From Certhia americana (lineage: Eukaryota > Chordata > Aves > Passeriformes > Certhiidae), in assembly GCA_018697195.1 (NCBI GenBank), contig CM031879.1, positions 32,219,444 to 32,283,443 on the forward strand: a stretch of 64,000 nt of DNA. Direction: 5' to 3'. A program made the translations under genes and the position numbers. A model generated the notes under the pieces. That model made no database searches. It was not told the DNA's origin and was given only the letters and a program-made list of their open reading frames with translations. Shown in pieces: positions 24,438-36,848 of this stretch (the first letter of the stretch is position 1; each line of letters starts with the position of its first letter).

Positions 24438-24461
24438 TTTTCTTAACAAATGTTAAGAAAA
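24438..24461. repeat. perfect 10-bp inverted repeat with 4-nt loop
   Basis: TTTTCTTAAC (24438-24447), a 4-base spacer, then GTTAAGAAAA (24452-24461). The arms are perfectly complementary. It lies just after an oligo-T run. No function is evident. Confidence 0.8.
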
Positions 24462-25916
24462 AATAGTTGGACATTCTGCTACAGAGTGGTAGCCAGTCTC
24501 AATGTGGAATATCCACCTTAAGCCAGTGCAGGAGACATGGTCCCTTTGGCTTGCTCTGTTTATGGTCCTACAAATCCCTCACATTGGTGTAGTGGGAGCT
24601 TTCAGCAGAGGAGGAGGATGTCTGAGCCTGCCTGTGGAAATGGGCCCATCGGGAAGTTAAAACTCAAGTTACCTGGTCTATCAGTTCCAAAAATATTTAG
24701 GAATCAGACAAAACAGGAGCACAATTAGTTTAGGGAAGTTGGCTACAGCCTTCAAATTAGCAAAAGGGGAAGGTGGGAGTTTTATGGACTTTATTTGTGT
24801 GTTCAGGAACCTGCAATCCACCTGCTGCCCATGTTATGTACCTTTGCGACCTTAGATTTAGCTGTCTGTTGTTTTAAGGAGGCAGAAAATTTTTCTCTAT
24901 TTCCTTTAAAACAAAACATTTTTGAGGTTTTATCTCAGATCCTTGAACTACAGCAAACAAGCTCAGATTTAGCAGAAAAAAAATGTAGATTCTTGGTCAT
25001 GACAGGATCCTTGTGCCGAACACACCAATCGCACTAGACAGCAGACTGCTTGGGACTACCTACTTGCCTTTTCCTCTTTCTATAACCTGCTCCAAGACTA
25101 AGAGACACAATTTCCCTGTGTGCCCAGGCTTTAAGCTCTGAAGGTACCCAAGATTAAAATTTTGGGTATTGTGCACTGCTAAAATAAAATACTCTAATTA
25201 GTGCTTATAGCTGTTTTGTTTGCACAAAAATGAGTTGTGTAAATCAGCTGCAAAGGGCTACACAGTTACCAATGTAATGAAAAAAGAAAATTATGCAAAT
25301 ATTTAATACCCTGACTTATGCTGCCTTTTTGTTTATCTTTTATTTATCTTATAAATAAAATAGAGCATTAACTGAGCACAACCCTCTGTACAGTCCTACT
25401 CAGGAGCACCAAGCTCCATGATATCCAGTCACTCAGGGCTCTGCTGCCTGCCTGGAGGAAGGCTCCACAGTTCTGCTTAACTTCTGTGGTTAGCATAGGA
25501 AAGGCTTTCATTTTAATGCTTGGTTTTCAATATGGTCAAGCTGACTTTTACAGGAAAGAGATAAAGCCTGCAGCAGAAAAGGAGTGTAGTTTTGGGAACA
25601 ACACAGAGTGTCAAAAGCTCAGGATCAGCCTGCAGAAAAGAATGGGCCATGAAGCATCCTGGGATGAGGAATGCTTACGGAAAAGACTGTAGACCTGGAA
25701 GAAACAAATCCAGGCCCTGTTAACTGCCATTCATGGTGTTTCTACTGCAGGCATTATGAATGATTTCTGATTTTATTGTGACTAATGAGATTGTTATTGT
25801 CAAGGAAACTGCCTGTAGTGAAATGGGATTTTGCTTCAGACTTGAGAATAGTTCACATGTTACCTTTTTCTCCCTCAGTCTTTCATGATCCAAGGCAGAT
25901 TTCATTGAAGGAAATT

Positions 25917-25931
25917 GAGAGAGAGAGAGAG
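25917..25931. repeat. (GA)n microsatellite
   Basis: About 7.5 uninterrupted GA units. Confidence 0.9.
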
Positions 25932-28900
25932 CAGACAAATAACTGACAATCTTTCCTTAAAAAGTTAAGGATGACAGGTAACCTGTGTGGTAAACTTAGA
26001 AAGCTATTTTTCCTGGGGTCCTGCTTCTGCCTGTTCTCAGCATACTGCCTGGGTGAGAGCACAGGGGTTTAGAGGGTGCCAGTTTTGCTTTCAGTTTTTC
26101 TGTGCTCCTTGTTCAGCAGCCTGTTAGAGTTCACCTTGGTGTCTCCAGAAGACACAGTACTAGGGAACAGCCCATGCAAAGCAATCTCTATTTGGCCCCT
26201 CAGATTCCCAAGGTACTAACGCTTTCTTCATGTGTCTTTCCTGCATATTTCATTTTGATGCTAGTCTGTGTTGAATTCTGATGAATGTATTTACTTACTT
26301 TTGCTGGCAAGCAACCTGCAGCCATGAATACTATTAATGACACTCAGCGCACTTTGGGAAGTCCATTATCAGAAAGCCAGCTGCTATTTGAGGCACATTA
26401 GTTATACCCATTATCCACACATAGGCCACATGATTGATTGCCTCATGAATCCTCATCCTAGCCCAGGAATAATGACAGGCCAGCGCTGACCCAGTCATGA
26501 ACTTAGAGCTATGAGGGGTAACCACCTCTATTGTGAAACTGTTCCCACTTCAGGGCAGAAGTGTCCCATTTCTGGTGGCCTAGAGCAAGCTCGTGAAATC
26601 AATCTGCCTCCAGGGATGGAAGGTCTGGAGACGCTGCTTGTCACCCTTGTGCTCCACACTGATGCCATCCTACCCCTCCTGAATCCCCCTTACAACTGAA
26701 GAGTTAATCTGTTCAGGATGCAGCATTTCACAGAACACCTGCTTGTTGTACAAACGCTTGGCAAGCATAAGGGGAAGCTGGAATGAACAGCAGCAAGGTG
26801 GAAGGAAGGAAAACAACCAGTATGCAATCTCAAGAGTGCCTCAAGTAAGAGCTAAGTTAAAACCATTGACGTTTTACAGGGACAAAAATAGATGGATTTA
26901 ATGTTACTTGGTAGCCTAAGGAAATACCTGCAAGTTTTGAGGCACTATGGGCCCATCATCCTTAGCACCAAGTCTTCATAACTGTAGGGTGAGGGAGGAG
27001 TAGCCCCCAAAAGTGGTGAGCAGAATCTGCACTGCGGGTGTGAGAGACTTGATGCTGTGCCAGAAGCAGATGAATTGGAACGTGAAAGCACATAGCAGTG
27101 TAGGTGTGCTCCAACTGCCTTTCAAGGCTGGGACCTCAGCTGCCTAGATGCATTTACAATTTCCAAGTTTTACCCTAAATCTTAAAGGAAAGGCTTTTAT
27201 TTTCTATCTACTTTGACAAACAGACAGAAAACTGATGCTCAGCTAGTGTGCCAATCAGAAAAATATTGGTCATGCTTTTCCATTTTTTGAAATGTAGATT
27301 AAATTTACTCTTTTAAGGAAATTCAGTATCATTAATGCAAATTTATGTGAATAACTCTATTATCTGTATCTCCAAAATACACAGAACATTGAGCTGATCA
27401 GAGGAAAGCTTTATTAAAGTACTTTTAAAGGTACTTGAGATAATGTAATGATCTTAAAGAATGTGTTTGTAAGCCTTGAACCAGAAAAGGAAGAAAACCT
27501 GCAATTATACTTTCCAAGCAGGAAAAAACTGTTATACAAATTGTTTAAAATATTGAAAAAACATTAAGATTAGAGAGGCATAATAAGTATTTTATCATGA
27601 ATTTTCTACAAAGAAGACATAGTGTTTAGTATCAATTCCTAGTCCTATTCAATGTTAACAGCCCTGATTCAGAGGAGGATGCACAAATGACAATCTGTAA
27701 CTTTAATGATATGGTAACTTCCACTAACAGAGTGAAAAGAGCTTTCCTGGATCAAGCAATCCAGCAGGTTCTGTGCAAAGCAATACACACAGGCACATGT
27801 ATAGGTTCATACTCTTGCTTTAAAACAAATAGGGGAAGGTGTCGTATAGAATAAACTGAAATATCTGTATTTATTATGTATGTTCCTCCTGTGGCAAGGT
27901 GTAGTTTCTTGATAATAAGCACAATCCAATTATAAATCTTTTTGTTATCCATCAGCCATTAGTACATATCTGGTCTTAACCATCCTTCATAAAGCAGTGG
28001 CACTTCAGAGCTAATACTAGCAGCATGTTTCAACTTAACTGTAAAGTTTCAACACTATTAAGTAGTAGAGTAGTAGGGTTTTCTCAAACTTAGAAAGTTT
28101 AAAAAAAGGTCCAAAAAATTTTCCTTTTTTATATTAAGTCATTGCACCTTTTTATGTCTGTATATTGTCCTGTTCCCTTATAAATATATATGCAAGTTGA
28201 ATAAATATTTATAATAATCAGTTGGTAATCAGAATTTGAGTAGAACAGTTTATTTTTTAATAAAATACCCATTAAGGTCCTGTGTATTTCTTATATAGGC
28301 AAAAGATTTGCATGCACAAGGAATGTTGGATTTCTGCATCAGAATTAAGTCTCTTCTTATTTTGTCCAGGGTAAGTAATCATCCAAATGCACTCCGGAAG
28401 CACCTGTTGTTGAATCTACTACATTTTACTTCCAGCACTCTTCAAATATAGTAGAAATAATTAGAGTAGTAACAATTAATTGTGGTACATTTGTTAAAAC
28501 TTACATTTAAGGATCTTAAATGTCATTTTCCTTAGCCCTGTCTTGGACAATAAAATGTTCAGCTGTTAATATCAAGAATTTGTACATTCAATTATTCAAT
28601 CCGCTTTACACTCATGCAAACATAATAAAGTTAACTGGACTGGAAAAAATTGGACCATTGATTGCCCCTGTTATGATACGATTATTTTTAGCTTACTTCT
28701 TGATTTTTAAATATGTACTGGGGATACTAATTTTGCTACTTACCTTCTACTTGTCATCCTCATTCCCAAAAAACCTACAACACATATTGTACATACTTTA
28801 CATTTGCTTTTATCTTATAGTTTTAGGTGCCTTTTCATAATTAATAGCAATCAATGTAGTAATTTCCATTTGCGTAGAGAATCCAAAGCAGATCACAAAC

Positions 28901-29571
28901 CATTGGTATAGCTACTTATAGTTAATGAAAGTTTAAAATACTGAAATTTATATTTAAAGTGAATAAATTGAAACTTCCATTTTTTCTTAAAAAATTAAGG
29001 GTGGGAAAACAAATTTAGAAGTAAAAGCAGCTGTTGCCATGACACAGTCTAAATATTTAGAGGGAAAATACCAAGAACATTAAAATAGCAGCATGTTTTT
29101 GAGACTCGTGAACTGTTGGGGCACAAACTTGATAATTTCTTTTAATGGAGACCAAGTCCTGGAAGTTCCCTCTATAAAAGAACAGGAGAATGTTTCCCAT
29201 CCTGCTGCTGAACAGAGCTGACTATGCTAGAGACCTTATTAACAGTTGGACTAGAAAATTAAGAAATGTGAGATAATGATAATTGAGTAACAGATGTCTG
29301 TCAGAGAAAATGGCACCTCTATGGCAGACAATGCAAACATGTCACTTTAAACTTCTCTGGTATAATATAAGCAGATTGATAGAAAATATTTTAATAAAAA
29401 GACCCTAGCTAGTAATTTGCACTGTGGCACAGCCTGAGGTTAGAGTGATATTATGCTACTTGGAAAAGAGCTTTTTATTTTCCAGCCTATTATTGCTTTG
29501 TCTCCTACAAGTTTCCTGAACAAAAATACCAGAAACTTTCTCAAAACCTTTGTAACAATGAAGACTGACTC

Positions 29572-29599
29572 AAAAAAAAAAAAAAAAAGAAAAAAAAAA
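29572..29599. repeat. poly(A) run
   Basis: Seventeen A residues, one G, then ten more A residues. No retrocopy is recognisable immediately upstream on the plus strand, so it need not be a retrotransposition tail. Confidence 0.85.
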
Positions 29600-30509
29600 C
29601 AAACAGTCCTTTGATGCCCATTTTTGACCCACAGAACAGATTACAGACACCAAGACGGTGTGATGGCAAGGTCTCAACAGCAAAGTAAAGAACTTGAAAC
29701 AACACACAAATAATGGGATCTGCTGTCCTATAATGTAATAAAGTGTCTCATTATATAAAATCTAATAGAACCAGCTTTGAAATTACAGCTAACCTTTTTT
29801 GTAGATCAACAAATTACAAATAATTCAAATGCAATGTTTCAATCTACTCTAGTGGCTTATAGTGGATATTTATATTTACAATGATGTTTTTTTGGGGGGG
29901 ATAATATCCCAATTTAGCTTTACCACAGCCACAGCCTCTGAAAGAAATCCAGTATTACACTTTTCCATACAAGGGTTCCTAGGGAAGGAATGATCTAAGG
30001 GAGCATTTCTCCCAGCTTTTCACCCTCTGCTGTTTTCCTTCTTAAGCCCTGTCCTGCATGTCCCAGCAGGCAGAGGTCCAGATTGAGGCACTCCTGATTC
30101 ACCTCCTGGGGCTGCCGCAGACTGTAGCTGATGGAGTCATTGCTTTCACACCTAACGCTTATCTATAGCTGGCCTGACAAGATCTGGAATATCTTCCAAG
30201 ACACCTCCCAGTGCTCAGAGGTAGTACATGCCATTTACTTGGACGGCAGTCTTTTAATTCAAATTATGTTGAGCGCAGACCTGTGCTTGTGTTCATGTAA
30301 ACACTCACATAAGTCATGATACTGCCATGCTTTTTGCTCTAAAACATAAAATTCACAAGGGCAGGAAGAAGCAGCCACCATGTAGATAGATGATCCTGGT
30401 CTGCTTATATGTCACCTTCTTGCTCCTCCCAATCCAGCAAGACTCTCAGATGCTTCTTCAGGGTCTGAAGAGGGAAGACTTGGAGCTCCCTCACACCTCT
30501 GAGGTCAAC

Positions 30510-30524
30510 AAAAAAAAAAAAAAA
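30510..30524. repeat. poly(A) run
   Basis: Fifteen consecutive A residues. No gene-derived sequence is recognised before it. Confidence 0.85.
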
Positions 30525-33500
30525 CCTGGGTCAGTGGAAGTTATTATTACCAGAGTGAAGCAGAGTAATGCTCCTACTGTAGAAGGTCAAGCACTTCCAT
30601 GCGATTGCTGGGCACATGCTGAGGATACCAAACCTAACCCAGGGCTGTGAGTTAAGTGAACCACCCTGGAGCAACAGCTAACACCTGGACCAGATGACAG
30701 TAGTTAGCAGCACAGATTTATTTCATATGGGCTCAAAACCTACAGAAAAGTATGCACTGAGCATAAGAGAATTATTGTGTTCCCACTGCCTCTCCCCATC
30801 ACACCTCTGCCATGATATTTGGACATCAATTTTCAAGTTTGAACATCTCAGTCCAACTCTTGCACAGCAGGTACTGTGCAAAGACATTTATGGAGCATTT
30901 GTGGTCAGTGAGTAAATAATCACTGCTGAAATTTAAATATAGAATGTTCCATAGCTGCCAAAGCTGCCCATGTTTAAAAACAGAGCACACAAGCTCTGTA
31001 AATTTTCAGAGGCTTTGCCAAGCTGAAGTTCTTGGATTTGCTTTACCCCAACTGAAACAGTGAATCTTTAAGGTGCTGCTGTAAAAGCACTAGTGACAAC
31101 TGCTAGTTCACACAGGAACTGTAACTGCATGGAAGAAAAAAAGTAAAGGATAAAAGGAAACACATCAAGCATCATAAAGGAAGTTCAGTATGGTAAGAGT
31201 ACCCTTTTTATTCCATTTTCTTTTCTACATGCATTATTTTTCTTTGTGGTGATCTATACCGGTTGTGGATTTTGATTTCAAATTAAAGCCAGCTGGCAAA
31301 AAGTAAATGCCTTTTTTTGTTAATGTGTAATTTCAATTGTTCTCATACAATGACCATACAACTGGACTTGTTTCAAGATATGATGGATGACACTTGTTTT
31401 ACTTTGCTCACACCAGTGGCCTCTCCTTTTAACACAGTGCACAAGGGTGGCAAGGGAAAGCTCCTGCTCACCATATCCTTCCTGCCAGCAGTGCACTGGT
31501 TTCAGTGTGTGCTGTTCCCCTTGCAGGGAGGTAAGTTTCCCTTTACCTAAAGGTAATGAAATACTCACTAGAGAGGAGGCTTCAAGAGCACATCAAGAGA
31601 CAGGATGTAGGGGAGCCAGCAAGGACTAAGCCTGCAGACCTGCCAGAACTTTGTGGGCTTGGAGGTTCCTAAAGCAAAGACTTCTAGGGTCCAGAGGAGA
31701 TTTTAAAAGTTTCCTTACAGCCCAGGATGTCTTTGCTGGAACAAAAGCAAGCCTGAAGAAAAAAACTCACATTGCAAAAAGGTATTTCACAGGGAAACTA
31801 TTCAGAAAACCCCTGCACCAACATTATCTCTTAGCCAACTGATTGACATTTAAAAAAATGCTTAGAGCTTCTGCTCAAACGAAACACTACATTTAAAAGC
31901 CAAAGCCCATTTTCATGCATTTGGACGTTCACTTTCAAGAGAAAACGAAGACAAACCCACCTTGGACTTCTGACCACTCTGGAGTCCTATTAAACTGCAA
32001 AGGAAACTCAGGTACCCAGAAATTCTGTAAAAAGTGGTATAATTATTGAAACAAATTATGAAATAAAATAGACGAGAAAAGAAGATGCAAAACACCTTGG
32101 AAAATGGTTGTTTCTGGATTTTTAGTTCTGAAGGTTTAATTTCCACACTGTAGTAAATTTTCTTTCAGAGTATTCCATGCCCAGGTCAAACTTGCAAAGT
32201 CTGGTTTCTGAGAAAGAAGAACAACTTGTATTAAAGTTCTAGTGAACGATGAATTATAAACCCAAAGTGATTACAATTGTTTGTGGAAAGGTGTATAATG
32301 CCATTGAACAGCTTGAAGGCATTAAGAATGATAATTTGTCTATGTCAGTGCATGAATATATAGGATTCTTCTCCACAGACTGCTGAAATACCAAGAGTAC
32401 ATAATCGCACCGGGAAAAATAAATTTTTCTCACATGTTCTACATGAACTGTTGACATGTTTTCCTCCCTGTCAAGAAATGTTAGGGAGACAGAGCAAATA
32501 TAGAACATTCTGTGGGAAATTATTTTGCATTTTGCAAAATTGCAGGAAAGATATTACTTCTGCATTGCTTGAACAATAGAGAACGTCCACTAGAAAATCC
32601 TGAAAATTATTAGTCAGTGCATTTCATAAACATCAAAACAAGCATATTTTACATATTAGGCCTTTTCTACAAATATCATTTAATTATATGAAAGATAGAT
32701 AAATTAATAAATTTCCTGTAACTGTACACACACATGAGTTTTCCTTAAAAAAAAATACTTCCTTTAAAATACATCTGCCTTCTCCTTAATGAACAATTGG
32801 CTGCATGTCAGGAGTACAGTTTAGATGTTTCAGAGCCTGCTATATTCATGTGTGAGCTTGTCCTGCAATAGTTGCACATATAAAGTACTTTCATAGAGAA
32901 AATTGAGGTGAATTCATACGGCAAACAAATTTCATGTCTTTTAACAGGAAAGGCAAAAGCACGTGGATTAATAAGAGTTGCCTCTTGATAAGTATGGTAA
33001 CTAACTTTGAAGAGAAAAGGGGCTATTGTAGAGCACTACAGAGTTCAAGGGTGTTTAGGAGTGTAATCCTGCCCTTCCACTTTTTCTCATCCTCCCTTCT
33101 CCCATCCTTCTCTCCAAGGATTTGCTTCCCCACTCCTGTCCACCTCTGTCCATTTTGCCTCGCCTGCTGCAAGGAGCAGTGCTCTTGTTGCTAACAGTCC
33201 TCAGCTGCCTGAGGGCTGGCAAAGGTACCTCATGAGCTGAGAAGGGAGGAGAAGGAGCAGAAGGAAGCAGAGAAACCTGGGAGAGGCTACTTTAATCTTC
33301 CCTGTCCTATTACACAAAACCTTCCCTTCTCCATAGGCTTGGCTCTGATGCTCAGGACAGCGTTGGTGCACTGGAGGCACTGGTAAAGGCTTTATTCAGT
33401 GTGACTGGGTGATGCAGGAAGCAAGCACACAGGTGTTCACCATGCCCAGGAGGTGTGTTTTGTTGTCTTCATAGTCTGCCAGAAGAAATTGAAGGCCCCC

Positions 33501-33817
33501 CAAAAGCCTCCATGTAGACCTCTGTGACTGTAGTAGATGAGTAACATAATCTTCCATAAATTCCAGTACATCAAAGAAATATTAGCACTGTGGCTCTGCA
33601 TTTTTTCCTTTGGAAAGAATTTGACTAGGTTCAATATGGCCTGAATTTGTCAAAGCTCAACTTCTGTTCTTGCTCTTATATAGCTGTAAATTAAGCACAG
33701 TGTAAATCAAACACAATGTAAATTAAATACAAAGCCACTGAATTAAAGTTTGCAGATAGGGAATTATGCAATAGGGATTATAAAGCAAAATGAGTCTGTA
33801 AGGAAAAAAAATGTGGA

Positions 33818-33832
33818 TTTTTTTTTTTTTTT
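33818..33832. repeat. poly(T) run
   Basis: Fifteen consecutive T residues in otherwise featureless AT-rich DNA. Confidence 0.85.
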
Positions 33833-34836
33833 CCAAAACAGGAAGGTTAACTGCTGTTTAGTTATTCTTAAATCATATGTTGTTCTATGATGGGTTCACT
33901 TCCAGACAGGTTGACTGAAGTTCTTTACTGGTCCACATGGAGAATATGGGAATGCTTTTGGATTAACAACTCCATCACAGCATCTGAATATTGAATTACT
34001 GATTTTAGTACTCAGAATGGAAGAAAATATGGCTGAAATTTGGGGTAAAAATATGTCAAGGAGCACTTAATAATTACCTCTTAAAAATTTTACATTTCTA
34101 GACACACGTGATATTTTGAAAATGGAATTTGACTTATTTTAAAGTTGTTTATGGCTTCTTTTTGTTTCTCAGTTACAATTTGCAGTTCCATACACAACGA
34201 TAACTTTGTAAGTAAGGCATGCCCTTAATTCATGTACACTGTTAGTGGATAGTTCTCTGAATAGCGAAGTATGAATTTGCCTCTGAGGTTGCTTCTTTCA
34301 GAAGCTGTATCACATGTGATACCAGCAACAGGATTTGCCACTCCTAAGGCAGAAAATGAATGCTCAGAATATACTGATCTCTCTTGGCTGAGAGCCACAC
34401 TTTTAATTTATCAGGCATGCTTTTCACTAATGGGTTAACCCTTATAGACAGCTAATGTTCCCTCTGCTTTTGCTGGAATACATTTAAGATAAAATATTTA
34501 TATCTCTCCAGGAATAAGCATAAAAAAGGCAGGATTGTTCAAAATAATGGTCTAAAAGAGGAGTAAAAATGAGAGCCCAAAGTAGGCTAATAAAATCCTT
34601 CTCAAATATGCAGATATCCCAGAGAAAAAGAATGAGGATTTTTTTATATCTGACATTGATACGGAGGAAGATTTGATATCACTGGTCACCAACAATCTAG
34701 AATATGTTCTCAAGGACAAAGTGACTTATGAGGTTCTGCGTGGATTTAAAAGGGTAGCTCATACTTAGAAAAATGGATTTCATAAGAACACAGCAGCATG
34801 TTTGTGTGTGCACGCACTTGTGTGCACGTGAATACA

Positions 34837-34876
34837 CTAAAAGTTACTTTATCTTAAAAGATAAAGTGACTTTTAG
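34837..34876. repeat. near-perfect 19-bp inverted repeat with 2-nt spacer
   Basis: The left arm CTAAAAGTTACTTTATCTT (34837-34855) and right arm AAGATAAAGTGACTTTTAG (34858-34876) are complementary at 18 of 19 positions. The single mismatch becomes a G-U wobble in one transcribed strand. A short GT/CACGTG-rich stretch precedes it. The loop is too small for a typical microRNA precursor. Confidence 0.85.
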
Positions 34877-35228
34877 CCTAATTTTCCTGGTAAAGGTGTT
34901 CAGGTGTTCTTGACATTTTCATATGTAATCACTTGGAGGAACAGGACAGACTCTCAGGCTATGGGGCTGCACTCAGGGAATGCTAATTGGAGAGTGATAA
35001 AAAAAGTCTGAAGATCCCGAATACTTACAACAGCCACCTTCTCGTGATTCCCTGCCTTTAAAAGACAAAACGTGTGATGGTCTCCATTAGCTACCCAGGT
35101 GTAAAATTAGTTGATACAGATGGCACATGTGCCCAGAGCTGTTTTATTAATGAACTTTGAGTAAGAACAGGAGTTTCTCTTGTAATGTAAAACTGGCTAA
35201 AGTCTTCAACATGAATAAAATTATCTGT

Positions 35229-35360
35229 ACTCCCACCCTGCCCTACCACCACTTCCAACAAAGGGGCATCCACAGTTTCTATGGGCAACCTGTTCTAGTG
35301 TCTCACCACACAAACCAAAGTCTCAATAAATATTTTAGTCTTAATGTAGCTTCCCTTTCC
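35229..35360 (-). mobile_element. CR1 LINE fragment, antisense (first of a pair)
   Basis: The plus strand carries 'ggggcatccacagtttctatgggcaacctgttctagtgtctcaccac', the reverse complement of the CR1 3' segment that in sense reads 'gtggtgag..ctggaacaggttgcccagagaagctgtggatgcccc'. The terminal octamers are missing and the fragment is diverged. Boundaries are approximate. Confidence 0.8.
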
Positions 35361-35659
35361 ATTCAGGCCCAAACCTGTAGGACAAATGCAAGTGGAAAAG
35401 AGGATGGTCTTACCCTGGACAAAGCTGGACCTTCCTCACAAATCTACACCTGTATAAAAGAGAAAGCCTGCTCCCACACATGGTTCATCATTGCAGATCA
35501 TTGCTCCTGCACTTTAAGGACTCACTGTCCAGGCTTTGATGGTGACTCTTCTCTGCAAGAAGCAGCCCCATAATCAGGATATCCCAGTGGTACACTACAG
35601 TGCAAGTAAATAGCAGAGACAGGTGATTGTTTTCAGCTTCTATCATTCCCAGTTTCTGC

Positions 35660-35795
35660 TATGAAATACAACCACAGTTTCTCTGGGCAACCTAGTCCCA
35701 TGCTTTACTACCACAAATTAGAGTCTCATCATATTTTTTGGGCTTAATGTGCCTTGCACTGTTAATGGTTTCCAATCAACCACATGTCCAAAAGC
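35660..35795 (-). mobile_element. CR1 LINE fragment, antisense (second of a pair)
   Basis: 'ccacagtttctctgggcaacctagtcccatgctttactaccacaaa' is the same CR1 3' segment as the fragment about 300 bp to its left, in the same orientation. The two also share a less typical continuation (AGTCTCA then CTTAATGT then CTT), so they are either the same subfamily or a local duplication. Boundaries are approximate. Confidence 0.75.
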
Positions 35796-36214
35796 AGAAA
35801 GTTCTTCTGACCTTTTCTCCCTTGAGCTTTTGTTAGGTTAAAAGAGAGAAGACAGTAAAAGACCTGTCAAAGACAAAGAAAACACTACACAGCAGGTGGA
35901 TAGGCAGACAAAACAGGTAGTTGGAGAGCTTTGTGTAGCTCAGGCAAGATCCACTCTTCCTAAACCCTTAGTGACTTCTACAAAACACACTCTGATCTTC
36001 TAACTGAACAGGTGTAACTATATGACTAATATAAAATCTAAACCCTTATTGAAAAATAAATCTCCAAATACAAAAATTACAACTCCAAAGACAGTAGTTG
36101 CACTGAGTGGAAACACTGGAAAAAGTTCCTCTAAGCCCTTTTAGCAACTTCATCAAAACAAAAGCATTAACCTAAAGGGTAGCCATATGTTAACGAAACC
36201 TTCTCTGCTTCCTT

Positions 36215-36242
36215 AACAAACAAACAAACAAACAAAAAAAAA
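36215..36242. repeat. (CAAA)n microsatellite ending in A-run
   Basis: About five CAAA units run into nine A residues. Confidence 0.9.
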
Positions 36243-36830
36243 TCTGAAAGAATAAGTAAGAGTAGGATTTTTTTGATGCTAGTTAGCTTTTGGATGATTT
36301 TGTCATCTAACTGGAAAGATAAGAATGGAACAGTGGGAGAGAGAATAGTGGAAATGCAGCAGCATGTTTAATATAAGGTAAAATAATTAAGTTAATAGCA
36401 ATTACTGTGTATGCCTCAAGCTGTGATCTAATCAGCTATCACAACCTAAGCAGGATTGGGCTGCATTGGTAGTTAAGGGAGAAATCCCATATGCTATTGT
36501 AAACACAGCTGATGATTCAATAGCTGTTAAGTCTCTCCTCTGATTCACTTAGAAAAACAGATCACACCTAGGGTTTAGAAGGAACCTCATATTTACCATC
36601 AATTAGAATAACAGTATTAATATTAGAAAGGATATTTGTTATCTTCTTGTCTACTACACTTTTACAGTCTAGTACTTTCACAGAAATGTGGAATATATCT
36701 TCAAATTTCTACAGCATTTTAGAGGTACTAAATAATAGCAGTAGCATTTGATGTCAGAATCAGTTTCTACTTTAGGGCTGGACAAAGTGATTCTCACATA
36801 AATGCCATGAGCTTTACACACTTAACACAC

Positions 36831-36848
36831 TTAAATAGTACTATTTAA
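36831..36848. repeat. perfect 18-bp palindrome
   Basis: TTAAATAGTACTATTTAA equals its own reverse complement. No flanking element explains it. Confidence 0.85.

Larger units (their letters stand above)
21276..35228. other. non-coding DNA upstream of the GRIP1 promoter
   Basis: AT-rich, mostly unique-looking sequence. No exon, RNA gene or interspersed repeat could be identified with confidence. It holds A-rich runs (29572-29599, 30510-30524), a T-run (33818-33832), a GA microsatellite (25917-25931) and two hairpin-forming inverted repeats (24438-24461, 34837-34876). It is either intergenic or part of the first intron of a longer GRIP1 isoform. Confidence 0.5.

Noticed and set aside
29572..29599. 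Poly(A) tract as the tail of a processed pseudogene
   Set aside because: No gene-like sequence or polyadenylation signal precedes it and no flanking direct repeats were found.
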